DNA of 64,000 nt from Clostridiaceae bacterium (GTDB lineage Bacteria > Bacillota > Clostridia > Oscillospirales > Acutalibacteraceae). Below the pieces are notes generated by a model, which was given only the letters and a program-made list of their open reading frames with translations, had not been told where the DNA came from and did no database searches. This document shows positions 22,106-29,615 of this stretch, one piece after another (within the stretch, counting starts at the first letter, position 1; each line of letters starts with the position of its first letter). Both the position numbers and the translations under genes were made by a program. The stretch is from the NCBI GenBank assembly GCA_021769555.1, contig JAETSR010000006.1, positions 186,001-250,000 on the forward strand, in the 5' to 3' direction.

Positions 22106-23983
22106 TCACTCTTCCGTCTTCAGGTCCTTCCGGCCAGCCTCGGGAGCCGCGGCCGTCCGCTTTATGGCGGTTGACAGGAGCTCACGGATATAGTAGCACT
22201 TCTCTGTGCCCGCATTGGCAGAGCCGTCACAGAGCTTCAGCCTGTAGCCCCGCTCCCGCGACTTTTCATCCAGCGCCGTGCCCAGCTGGAACAGCGCCGC
22301 CTCCGCCTGCCCGGGCTCCATGGACTCTGCGAAAATCAGGTACTGGCCCGCCCCGTTATTGCCTACAAACAGCTTATCCGAAGGTGTAAATACTGAGGTC
22401 AGCATCCCCGCGAAGTCCTTCATCATCCGGTCGCCGGCGTCCCGGCCAAGGCGGGAGTTTTCCTCCTGCAGATTAGCCAGCTTGCATACGACGCAGGTGA
22501 AGCTCTCGGGAAGGGCCCGCTTGTCACGGGAGGCAATAAACTGGTCGCATTTTGCCCGGTTCGGCAGGCCGTCCACCTTGCTTGTAAAGGCATAATACTC
22601 GATGAAATCCTCTATCCTGCCGAAAAGCGCCGCCCCGGCACAGCCAAGAGCGCCGAAAATAATCACTATCAGAGCGGTAAAAATTGCAATGGGGAAACGC
22701 TCGGTAACACGGACGCTCGAGAGCATCATGATGTTCTGTGAGCCAAGGTACTCGTTATATTCATCGTTGGTCTCATAATAGACCGACTGCAGGTCGTTTA
22801 TCTCCTTAGCTATGCGCGCTATCTCCGCCTGTATCTTATCCTGTTCCCCCTGGGGAGAGGCCTGGGGCGCGCTTGAAAATACTCCCAGGATATAGTCGTT
22901 ATAGCCGCTGTCAATGGAGTTATGCTGATAAACAGTCCTGTCCTCAATGTACTTGCGCAGCAGCACGTCGTACTCCGCGGTACGGTCCACAGGGTTCCAG
23001 CTGCCGTCCTCATCCCGGTTCCAGTCGTCGTACACGTCGGGCAGGATGTTGTTCTGGGTCACGTCCCCGTCGTTTCCCTCCTGGCCGCTGATAGTGGGAA
23101 CGCTGAACTCCCCCATGGCGTCCTCATAAGCGCCGATAATGCCCTTTATCTTCTCAATCTCAAAGGAAGCGGCGCTGCTGGCAATGGACAGGTCGTTGTT
23201 GCGGTTGCGGTATTTTTCCAGGAGCAGGTCCCGGTCCTTCGTGACTTTGCCCGCAAGTATTTCGGAGAAAAGCTGCCGCACCTCTACATTCATTATAAAT
23301 TCAAACTCATCCTTCAGGTCCTGGAAGCTGCGGCCCGTCTTGCTGGAACGGAACTCGCTGTTCCACGCGACCTTATCGGAAAGATGTTCCGTTATGCTTG
23401 AGAGGGTATCGTCCATGACCTCGGCCATTTCCAGATAGTCGTAGCCCTTCTCCGTAATGTCGCTGACAGGGTTTGCCGCAAGAGAGGTGTTCACATGGTT
23501 CTTGCCGTAATAGCTGGCATACTCCTGCAGTATCTGGTTTAGAACCTTTCGGGGGTAATCCTTACCGTTTCCCACGCCGCAGTTAAAGGAGACCACATAG
23601 CGGGTCGGGTTCAGCTCATAATCCTCCTCGCCGTTGTCAAGCTTGGCCTGCTGAACCAGAAGGTCCTCCTCGGTAATGATAGGCTCGACGCTGATGTTCA
23701 TGCGGATATCATCAGCGGTGGCCTCCGTGGGGTCTATGTCCAGCTTTTTCATGGCCTGGGCAACAAGATTGGTGGCGTATATCTCCGTGGTGTCTATCTT
23801 CTTTCCGTCCGGGGAGAAGCCCTCCTCCGCTTTGGAGCCGGTGTACTCGATAACCGTTACCGCCGTGTACTGCTGAATATACTGCTGGGCTATGAAGAAA
23901 AATGCTGCGCCTGCCAGAACCGATATGCAGGCAATGACGGCACGGTATTTTTTCAAATAGCGAAATACATCCATCTCTTTCAT
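22106..23983 (-). CDS. Wzz-like polysaccharide co-polymerase fused to a degenerate GGDEF domain
   Basis: The 625-residue protein has a membrane helix at about 16-33, a large outer loop (about 35-430) with coiled-coil stretches (IQAEIARIAKEINDLQSVYYETNDEYNEYL), and a second helix at about 433-458, the layout of Wzz chain-length regulators. The cytoplasmic tail (about 470-610) is a GGDEF-fold domain by pattern ('DGLPNRAKCDQFI', 'LGRDAGDRMMKDFAGML'). Its signature is GAGQY (544-548) instead of GGDEF, so it cannot be an active diguanylate cyclase. It may bind a nucleotide and gate polymer length or export. It is coupled to the other Wzz-like gene by a 4-base overlap. Confidence 0.82.
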   Translation of the reverse strand: MKEMDVFRYLKKYRAVIACISVLAGAAFFFIAQQYIQQYTAVTVIEYTGSKAEEGFSPDGKKIDTTEIYATNLVAQAMKKLDIDPTEATADDIRMNISVEPIITEEDLLVQQAKLDNGEEDYELNPTRYVVSFNCGVGNGKDYPRKVLNQILQEYASYYGKNHVNTSLAANPVSDITEKGYDYLEMAEVMDDTLSSITEHLSDKVAWNSEFRSSKTGRSFQDLKDEFEFIMNVEVRQLFSEILAGKVTKDRDLLLEKYRNRNNDLSIASSAASFEIEKIKGIIGAYEDAMGEFSVPTISGQEGNDGDVTQNNILPDVYDDWNRDEDGSWNPVDRTAEYDVLLRKYIEDRTVYQHNSIDSGYNDYILGVFSSAPQASPQGEQDKIQAEIARIAKEINDLQSVYYETNDEYNEYLGSQNIMMLSSVRVTERFPIAIFTALIVIIFGALGCAGAALFGRIEDFIEYYAFTSKVDGLPNRAKCDQFIASRDKRALPESFTCVVCKLANLQEENSRLGRDAGDRMMKDFAGMLTSVFTPSDKLFVGNNGAGQYLIFAESMEPGQAEAALFQLGTALDEKSRERGYRLKLCDGSANAGTEKCYYIRELLSTAIKRTAAAPEAGRKDLKTEE

Positions 23984-25413
23984 TGCGCAGTTTCCTCCCT
24001 GTCCTCTTCTTCAGTCTTCCTCTTTTTCCCCGCGGCCCGCCCGCCGCGGTATTCCCTGTAAAACGGATACAGCATTGCGCTGCCGGTTACGGCACCGGCA
24101 AAAAGCAGCGTGAGCAGGGCGGAGGTTAAAACGCTGTTCAGAACCGCCGGGGCGGCAAAGCTCACTTGTATATAGCCGTCCCGCTTTTCCTCCACATAGG
24201 TGCCGCAGAGCTCCCGGCTCTGTGCCGCCAGGCTCGAGAGCTCTTCCTTCAGCTCCTCTATCCGCTGTCCGGCCTGTGCGTAGGCAGAGTCCCCGGCCCG
24301 GGAGGCACCCACCTGCCCGGAGGCGTATGTATTGTGCTCCATTTCCTCCACCAGCTTTGTGGCGGACTCCAGATACTCCTTGGCCTCATCGGCAAAATAA
24401 TCCACGCCCACTTTGGTCTTGGACATATAGAACTCCTTGTCGGTGTCATAGGTGGGGATAAGCACAAAGCGCGTCATGTAGGCGTTATACATATTGATAG
24501 CTTCAATCCTCACGTCATGGGAAGCCATCTCCTTCTGGCGCTTTGTGTCCAGCACGCGGTTGGCGTACTGCATTCGCGACTGGTAGGTGACCTTATTATC
24601 CACCAGGCCGTTCTCCAAAACGAAGGCCTCGTAGCGTTCCAGCTCAATGTCGATATAGTTGCTGATTTTCTTTGACAGGGAGGCGAAGGTCTCCTGATTT
24701 TCCTGCGCCCTGAAGCTGCTGCTCTCGCTGCTGTATCCCGGAAGGAAGTTGCGAAGCTTGTTGGCCTGCATTTCCAGGTAGTCCTTCACGTCCAGATACT
24801 CCATGCCCTCCATCTTGTCAAAGGACAGGTCCAGTATGCTGTCGTTCTCCGCGTAATTTTTTACAAAGTCCTCCCAGTATACATTTGCCAGAAGGTTCAG
24901 AACAGTCACAGGCTCCGTGCCGTACATGGCAATCCTCGGGGAACAGCGGACGTGGTATTCCGTAGAGATTTTCAGGTCCGACTCCTGGGTCACGTCCAGC
25001 TTCTCCGCGTCAAGGGGCGTTGCAATGCTCAGGCACCCGGAAAGCTGCTCTGTGCTGAGGGTAAGCCCGCCCCGCTCGATGACCCGCTCAAGAACCCCGT
25101 CGGCGAGTATGTTTGACTCATTAAACCTGGTGACATTCGGATTCTGCCCTCTTGCGGCCTCCTCATAGTTAAACGCCATCAGCATGGACGGCGCCCAGCA
25201 TTCTGCGGCAATCTGCGCCGCAAGGCCCGCCGCAAAGAATAGCACGCTCAGCAGGGCTATCTTCACCCGCCTGCCCTTCGTGCGTCCCAGCGCCCCGCGC
25301 ACTCCCGCTGCCGGAAGCTTTGACCTTACAGTGATAAACCTCTTTATCAGCACTGCATACAGTACCGCCAGACATAAAATCAGCGCCGGTACCACCGCGT
25401 ATACCAAAAACAT
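23980..25413 (-). CDS. Wzz-like membrane protein (second polysaccharide co-polymerase subunit)
   Basis: The 477-residue protein has membrane helices near 5-25, 52-72 and 427-450, an outer domain with long helical segments (about 195-260 and 355-410), and a charged cytoplasmic C-terminus (YREYRGGRAAGKKRKTEEEDREE). It lacks a kinase domain. Length, topology and operon position suggest a chain-length determinant that works with the Wzz-GGDEF protein encoded directly downstream with a 4-base overlap. The sequence similarity to known Wzz is weak by eye, so the name rests on layout. Confidence 0.65.
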   Translation of the reverse strand: MFLVYAVVPALILCLAVLYAVLIKRFITVRSKLPAAGVRGALGRTKGRRVKIALLSVLFFAAGLAAQIAAECWAPSMLMAFNYEEAARGQNPNVTRFNESNILADGVLERVIERGGLTLSTEQLSGCLSIATPLDAEKLDVTQESDLKISTEYHVRCSPRIAMYGTEPVTVLNLLANVYWEDFVKNYAENDSILDLSFDKMEGMEYLDVKDYLEMQANKLRNFLPGYSSESSSFRAQENQETFASLSKKISNYIDIELERYEAFVLENGLVDNKVTYQSRMQYANRVLDTKRQKEMASHDVRIEAINMYNAYMTRFVLIPTYDTDKEFYMSKTKVGVDYFADEAKEYLESATKLVEEMEHNTYASGQVGASRAGDSAYAQAGQRIEELKEELSSLAAQSRELCGTYVEEKRDGYIQVSFAAPAVLNSVLTSALLTLLFAGAVTGSAMLYPFYREYRGGRAAGKKRKTEEEDREETAQ

Positions 25414-25447
25414 ACTGTTCCTATCCCCTTCCCTGTTTTTTTATAAT

Positions 25448-26353
25448 CTAATTACGGCTGTCCCGCATGCCGTTAATGTCAATGACCGCGAGCTCCGGGC
25501 GGTTGTTTATCCGCGGCAGGCCGTTATGCCCTCCCATGCCCCGGGAAACAAAAATCGTGGCGCCGGGGAGACTGTACATCCCGCCGCTGTATTTTGGGAA
25601 AAGCCCCGCGTCCCCATGATAGAGCCCGCCTATCCACGGGAGCCGGAACTGCCCGCCATGATAGTGCCCGCATATTCCCAGGTCTATCTCGGCCTCTGCC
25701 AGCGCCTCGTAATAGAGGCTGGGATAGTGGGCGATAAGCAGCTTAAATGCTCCGCTCTTTTCATATTCCTTAATGAAGGCCGCGCCGTATTCCTCGTATC
25801 CGTCGGTTGAGGTGGTGAGCCCGCCAATCAGTAAGCGGGTCCTGCGCACTGTCAATTCCTCCGCCCGGTTCACCAAGACACAGACTCCCTTTTCCGTAAG
25901 CAGGCTCTCAAGGGGGCTCCCCTTTTCATACATGAGGTTGCTCTCGTGATTGCCCGGGCTGTAATAGACAGGGGCGATTTCGACCAGCCTGCCGCAAAGC
26001 GTCAGGATAACGTCCAGGCTCTCCTCATCCGCGTTTACCATGTCTCCCGCTATGGCGATAATATCAGGCTTCAAGGCCGAGATACGCTCCGTGAGCTCTG
26101 TATTTTCAGGGCCGAACTCACGGTTATGTAAATCTGACAGAACGACTACCCGTACATTCTCGCCGGCTGATATTTTGGGCGAATACAGGTGGTTAAACGT
26201 CGTCTCAAGCTCCTCTGAGAGAAGACTTCGCCCCCATGGAATAAGTATGGCGGCCGCAAAAAGTATACAGCACAGCCTTAGCAAATTCCTGCGCCGGCGC
26301 TCCTTCGGCCGGTCCGCATAATGTCCGACGGACTTTCCCGGATTTTCTCCCAT
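25448..26353 (-). CDS. Membrane-anchored calcineurin-like metallophosphoesterase
   Basis: This 301-residue protein has an N-terminal membrane helix (about 23-42) and a complete metallophosphoesterase domain: 'VVLSDLHNREFG' (Asp and His metal ligands), 'IAGDMVN', 'SPGNHES', 'IAHYP' and 'ICGHYHGGQ'. It resembles YkuE-like enzymes that act on lipid-linked or surface phosphates. In this operon it could trim an undecaprenyl-phosphate intermediate or a phosphate decoration of the polymer. The substrate is inferred only. Confidence 0.88.
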   Translation of the reverse strand: MGENPGKSVGHYADRPKERRRRNLLRLCCILFAAAILIPWGRSLLSEELETTFNHLYSPKISAGENVRVVVLSDLHNREFGPENTELTERISALKPDIIAIAGDMVNADEESLDVILTLCGRLVEIAPVYYSPGNHESNLMYEKGSPLESLLTEKGVCVLVNRAEELTVRRTRLLIGGLTTSTDGYEEYGAAFIKEYEKSGAFKLLIAHYPSLYYEALAEAEIDLGICGHYHGGQFRLPWIGGLYHGDAGLFPKYSGGMYSLPGATIFVSRGMGGHNGLPRINNRPELAVIDINGMRDSRN

Positions 26354-26381
26354 TCTAAACCCTCCCCATTTTATTCATTTA

Positions 26382-27071
26382 CTACTGGCCCTCCCGGCGT
26401 ATGACGACCCTGCCCGTCATGAAAATCAGCTTCCAGTCCAGCAGCCAGCTCTGTTCCCTTATGTAACGCAGGTCCAATTCCACCCATTCGTCAAAGCTCA
26501 GGCTGTTGCGGTTGGGGCTTACCTGCCAGAAGCAGGTGAGCCCGGGCGTGACGCTGAGCCTGTGCCGCTGGCGCTCCGTATACTTCTCATATTCTCTCGG
26601 CAGCGGGGGCCGCGGCCCCACAATGGACATATCCCCTTTGAGTATGTTCCACAGCTGCGGGAGCTCATCCAGCCCCGTTGACCGCAGAAGCCGCCCAAGG
26701 CGGGTTATCCTGGGGTCGTTCTGCATTTTGAACACCGGGCCCACCATCTCGTTATAGGGCAGCAGCTTTTCAAGGCTCTTTTCCGCGTCCACGCACATTG
26801 TGCGGAATTTATATAGCCGGAAGGTCTTCCCGTCCCGGCCGCAGCGCACCTGGGAAAACAGGGGGCCTCCCTTGGGGTCGTCCAGCACTATGGCTACCGC
26901 AATAAGCGCCAGAACCGGGATAAGGACAATCATGGCCAGCGCGGACAGCACAACGTCCTGCATACGCTTAACAATATAATATATCCGTCTTTTTTCGCTC
27001 CCCGGAATATAGGTATCGAAGCCATCCTCCGCAAGGGATATCCCGCTTCTTGTCTTCTCCCAATCCCTCAT
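26382..27071 (-). CDS. Priming phosphoglycosyl transferase (bacterial sugar transferase)
   Basis: The 229-residue protein has a membrane-embedded helix (about 35-60, VVLSALAMIVLIPVLALIAVAIVL) and the catalytic domain of single-helix (WcaJ/PglC-type) enzymes: 'GPLFSQVRCGRDGKTFRLYKFRTM', 'LRSTGLDELPQLWNILKGDMSIVGPRPPLP' and 'RLSVTPGLTCFWQVSPNR'. It moves a sugar-phosphate from UDP-sugar to undecaprenyl phosphate, the first step of repeat-unit synthesis. It is the first biosynthetic gene of the operon, 74 bases after the putative regulator. Confidence 0.94.
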   Translation of the reverse strand: MRDWEKTRSGISLAEDGFDTYIPGSEKRRIYYIVKRMQDVVLSALAMIVLIPVLALIAVAIVLDDPKGGPLFSQVRCGRDGKTFRLYKFRTMCVDAEKSLEKLLPYNEMVGPVFKMQNDPRITRLGRLLRSTGLDELPQLWNILKGDMSIVGPRPPLPREYEKYTERQRHRLSVTPGLTCFWQVSPNRNSLSFDEWVELDLRYIREQSWLLDWKLIFMTGRVVIRREGQ

Positions 27072-27145
27072 CCCATTCCCTCCTCTGAATTTCTCAGCGC
27101 GTTATCTCCGGAAGGCCAGAAAAGATAAATCTGCTCTCAAGAATT

Positions 27146-28183
27146 TCAGCCGCTGCCGCCCGGCCCGGCTGCAGTTTTCTGATAGTTCGCGTAGTACCAC
27201 TCAAGGAAGCTGTCGTGTATCTCCTCTCCCCGCTGCCGTGCCTTCACAGCGTCCTCCTTCAGGGTGTATGAGCCCAGATAGTACGTCTTCCCGCGGAAGG
27301 TTATCTGGGCCGCCCACTTTCCGCTCCGCTTGTTCTGATAGACGCCGGTGTGCCCGCTGGTATTGCTGGCAATCAGCCGGTTCTTTCCCGCCTCCAGTAT
27401 GGTTACAGAGGTGCCGCCGATAAGCTTCAGGTTTTCCCTGTGTATCTCCGCCTGAAGGCAGCCGCAGCTCTTTGTCTTACTGGACAGAAGCATACTGTGG
27501 CTGACAACGGTCTCTTCGCCGCAGTCGCAAATGCAGCGCCATCGGTGCACGCCGCCCTCCTTCCCGGCATAGGCCGTCACCGTAAGCCGTCCGAAGCGGC
27601 GCCCCGTCAGGTCCTTTACCTCGGGCCTCCCAAGGCAGCCGCAGCTCTTGGTCCTGCCGGAGAGCAGCGGGGTCTGCCCCACAACGGTCTCTCTGCCGCA
27701 GTCGCAAAGGCAGCGCCACCGGTGCATTCCGTCTCGCTTCCCGGCGTAGGCCAGCACTATAAGCCGCCCAAACCGCCTCCCGGTCAAATCCTTTATCCTA
27801 TGGCTGCTCAGGCACCCGCAGCTCTTTCTGCAGCCCGCCGTAAGCTGGTGCAGGGGGACACTGATTTCCCCTCCGCAGTCGCACGCGCAGCGCCAGACTG
27901 CCGTGCCGTACCTGGTCTCGCCCGTGGGCTCCAGGGCTGTGAGCATTCCAAAGCGCCGGCCCGTTATGTCCTTCTGCCCGGGCTTTACCCTGGAAACGCA
28001 CCCGCAGTCGGTTACTGTGCCCCTTTGCAGGCACCTGGTGTCCAAAAGCACTTCCCCGCCGCAGTCGCACCGGCAGCGCCAGACGGTATACCCGCCCTTG
28101 CGCTGCTCGGTCGCCCCTTCAACAGTCAGCCTTCCAACCCTGTAGCCCACGCCGACTTTCCGTCCATTTCCCGCCTGCTTCAC
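27146..28183 (-). CDS. Putative regulator: four Cys-rich repeats plus AP2-like DNA-binding domain
   Basis: The roughly 345-residue protein contains four tandem units of about 60 residues with the pattern 'KDLTGRRFGRLTV...W.C.CDCG.E..V....L..G..KSCGCL', each with five cysteines that could bind zinc. The C-terminal part (about 275-335, 'SGHTGVYQNKRSGKWAAQITFRGKTYYLGSY') is an AP2-like DNA-binding domain. Such proteins occur in Firmicutes and phages, where AP2 domains also accompany homing nucleases; no nuclease motif is visible here. As first gene behind the invertible promoter it probably binds nucleic acid and may control the polysaccharide operon. GTG 28183 follows GGAGG; a longer frame starts at 28297 inside the invertible segment but lacks a ribosome site. 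Confidence 0.72.
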   Translation of the reverse strand: MKQAGNGRKVGVGYRVGRLTVEGATEQRKGGYTVWRCRCDCGGEVLLDTRCLQRGTVTDCGCVSRVKPGQKDITGRRFGMLTALEPTGETRYGTAVWRCACDCGGEISVPLHQLTAGCRKSCGCLSSHRIKDLTGRRFGRLIVLAYAGKRDGMHRWRCLCDCGRETVVGQTPLLSGRTKSCGCLGRPEVKDLTGRRFGRLTVTAYAGKEGGVHRWRCICDCGEETVVSHSMLLSSKTKSCGCLQAEIHRENLKLIGGTSVTILEAGKNRLIASNTSGHTGVYQNKRSGKWAAQITFRGKTYYLGSYTLKEDAVKARQRGEEIHDSFLEWYYANYQKTAAGPGGSG

Positions 28184-28219
28184 CTCTTGCCCACCTCCAT
28201 GCGCCGCGCACTCGGGATT

Positions 28220-28239
28220 AACGGAATATATCTTCCGTT
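28220..28239. repeat. Invertible-segment inverted repeat, left copy
   Basis: AACGGAATATATCTTCCGTT is itself a 7-6-7 palindrome (AACGGAA, 6-base spacer TATATC, TTCCGTT), like a tyrosine recombinase core site. The same 20 bases occur in reverse complement at 28506-28525. The asymmetric spacer sets orientation, so recombination between the copies would invert the DNA between them. Confidence 0.9.
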
Positions 28240-28317
28240 TTGAGGTGAAGAGTAAAAAGTAAGCAAGAAGCTGAGCGACAGGATAAAATCTCGGCATATA
28301 ATGACAGATAATTTATA

Positions 28318-28354
28318 AAAAGCAAAAGAAAAATCCTCCTGCATAAGCAGGGGG
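28318..28354 (-). terminator. Minus-strand terminator inside the invertible segment
   Basis: On the minus strand the stem CCCCCTGC/GCAGGAGG with a TTAT loop (28354-28335) is followed by ATTTTTCTTTTGCTTTTT. In the present orientation it would stop transcription coming from the recombinase gene before it reaches the polysaccharide operon. Confidence 0.7.
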
Positions 28355-28432
28355 ACAAATCTGCGTACAATACCATAAGACCGCATAGGAGCTTTTGAAA
28401 CCTAGTCGGCCTCTATTTTTTCTAATTTTCTA

Positions 28433-28461
28433 TTGAAATCCATTTCAGACCATGGTATAAT
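28433..28461 (+). promoter_or_regulatory. Strong sigma-A promoter inside the invertible segment
   Basis: TTGAAA (28433-28438), a 17-base spacer and TATAAT (28456-28461) form a near-consensus promoter. It now reads right, antisense to the recombinase gene. It is the only strong promoter seen in the segment on either strand. Confidence 0.88.
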
Positions 28462-28505
28462 ATGATTGAAAATTATGGATTGTTTGTTTACTTAGCGTTT
28501 TTTGC

Positions 28506-28525
28506 AACGGAAGATATATTCCGTT
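28506..28525. repeat. Invertible-segment inverted repeat, right copy
   Basis: AACGGAAGATATATTCCGTT is the exact reverse complement of 28220-28239 (spacer GATATA). It abuts the stop codon of the recombinase gene (28526-28528). Confidence 0.9.
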
Positions 28526-29371
28526 TCAGCAGACCAGCCTCAGCCTGTCCAGCTGCCGGGTATGTTCCACGCCTGTTGTCAAAAGGTAAATGCGCGTGGT
28601 GTTAATTGAGCTGTGGCCCAGCACGTCCGCCAGCTTTACGATGTCTCTGGTTGACCGGTAAAAGAGGGTTGCAAACAGGTGGCGCAGGTTGTGGGGAAAT
28701 ACCTTCGACATTTCAACCCCGGCGTTTTTGCACAGCGACTTCATCTCCCGCCAGATTCTGTGCCGGGAGATTTTTGTTCCGTCTTCGGCAAGAAAAATCA
28801 TGCCGGAGGCGTTTTTTTGTTTTCGGGCATATTTCAGCAGCTTCCTGCAGAGCTTGCCGGGCAGGATTATCTCCCTTATTTTCCCCTTCAGTGACACCCT
28901 GGCCCGCCCCGCGGAAGCTGCTTCTACGGTGATGAACCCAATCTCCGACACCCTGATTCCTGCGGCGCAGATAGTCTCCATCACCAGGGCCAGCCACTCC
29001 CGGTCCATCCTGCGGGCCGTCTGTACCAGCCTGTCATACTCAGCTCTTGTCAGCTCGCGGCTGCTGTCCCGGAAGGTCCTGCGCTGTATTTTCAGAAACC
29101 TCACCCGGCACTCGTCCCAGCCCAGCAGGTGGAACAGGCCGTTGACTGCGGAGAGCTTCGCGTTCACTGTAGCGGGACTCATGCCCCGGGTCAAAAGCTG
29201 CATTTTCCACTGTGCGGTCAGCTCCTTTGTCACCGGCCTCCCTTCCAGCCACGCGAAGAAGAAGCGGACGTCCCGCATGTATTTTTCCACTGTAGCGGCA
29301 GCCCGCTCTTCAGCGCGAAGAAACTTTTCATACTCATGAATATGGGCAGAAGTCAATATATTGTCTTTCAT
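28526..29371 (-). CDS. Tyrosine recombinase, likely invertase of the adjacent promoter switch
   Basis: The 281-residue protein has an N-terminal SAM-like DNA-binding domain (about 5-90) and the complete catalytic set: Arg in 'AAGIRVSEIGF', Lys in 'LKGKIRE', 'HNLRHLFA', His in 'LGHSSINTT' and the Tyr nucleophile in 'RIYLL'. ATG 29371 follows GGGAGG; a longer frame to 29458 lacks a site. Its stop codon touches one inverted repeat of the invertible segment, the usual layout of dedicated phase-variation invertases. It would cut within the 6-base spacers of the two 20-bp sites. Confidence 0.93.
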   Translation of the reverse strand: MKDNILTSAHIHEYEKFLRAEERAAATVEKYMRDVRFFFAWLEGRPVTKELTAQWKMQLLTRGMSPATVNAKLSAVNGLFHLLGWDECRVRFLKIQRRTFRDSSRELTRAEYDRLVQTARRMDREWLALVMETICAAGIRVSEIGFITVEAASAGRARVSLKGKIREIILPGKLCRKLLKYARKQKNASGMIFLAEDGTKISRHRIWREMKSLCKNAGVEMSKVFPHNLRHLFATLFYRSTRDIVKLADVLGHSSINTTRIYLLTTGVEHTRQLDRLRLVC

Positions 29372-29381
29372 AGTGTATTCG

Positions 29382-29422
29382 CCTCCCAAAGTTGATGATA
29401 CCATTTTACTATATTTGGGAGG
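29382..29422 (-). promoter_or_regulatory. Inverted repeat covering the recombinase ribosome-binding site
   Basis: CCTCCCAAA (29382-29390) and TTTGGGAGG (29414-29422) are perfect 9-bp inverted repeats. On the recombinase mRNA one arm is the ribosome site itself, so the hairpin could hide it. A second pair, GATACC/GGTATC, lies at 29397 and 29434. Alternatively these are operator half-sites. Confidence 0.5.
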
Positions 29423-29558
29423 GGATACGAAACGGTATCGGGAAAATTTCGTGGACATGGCTGTAGTTTTGGGCCGGAATTATGCTTATCTTTGAGGATT
29501 GTGCCCAATCAATGTACGGATAAAATTATCTGAGGTACAGGATTTACTGCACAGCGTC

Positions 29559-29587
29559 TTGCGGCTTCAGGGATAATATGATATACT
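29559..29587 (+). promoter_or_regulatory. Promoter of the alpha/beta hydrolase gene
   Basis: TTGCGG (29559-29564), a 17-base spacer and TATACT (29582-29587) lie 28 bases before the hydrolase ATG, followed by an AAAAGGAG ribosome site. Confidence 0.65.
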
Positions 29588-29615
29588 GGTAACAAAAACA
29601 AAAGGAGCGGTTAAT

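Larger units (their letters stand above)
28240..28505. promoter_or_regulatory. Predicted invertible promoter segment (phase switch), OFF orientation
   Basis: The 266-bp segment between the 20-bp inverted repeats carries one strong promoter on the plus strand (28433-28461), pointing away from the polysaccharide operon, and a terminator acting on the minus strand (28354-28318), facing it. Inversion would place the promoter's -10 at about 28289-28284 on the minus strand, roughly 100 bases upstream of the regulator start, and move the terminator out of the way. The neighbouring recombinase gene is the likely invertase. Confidence 0.85.

Noticed and set aside
27146-28183. CRISPR-like or tandem DNA repeat array in the regulator gene
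   Set aside because: The repeats are protein-level units of about 180 bases without spacers; they encode Cys-rich domains.
27350-28243. 297-residue plus-strand frame opposite the repeat regulator
   Set aside because: Shadow of the Cys-repeat gene; low-complexity Ala/Pro composition.
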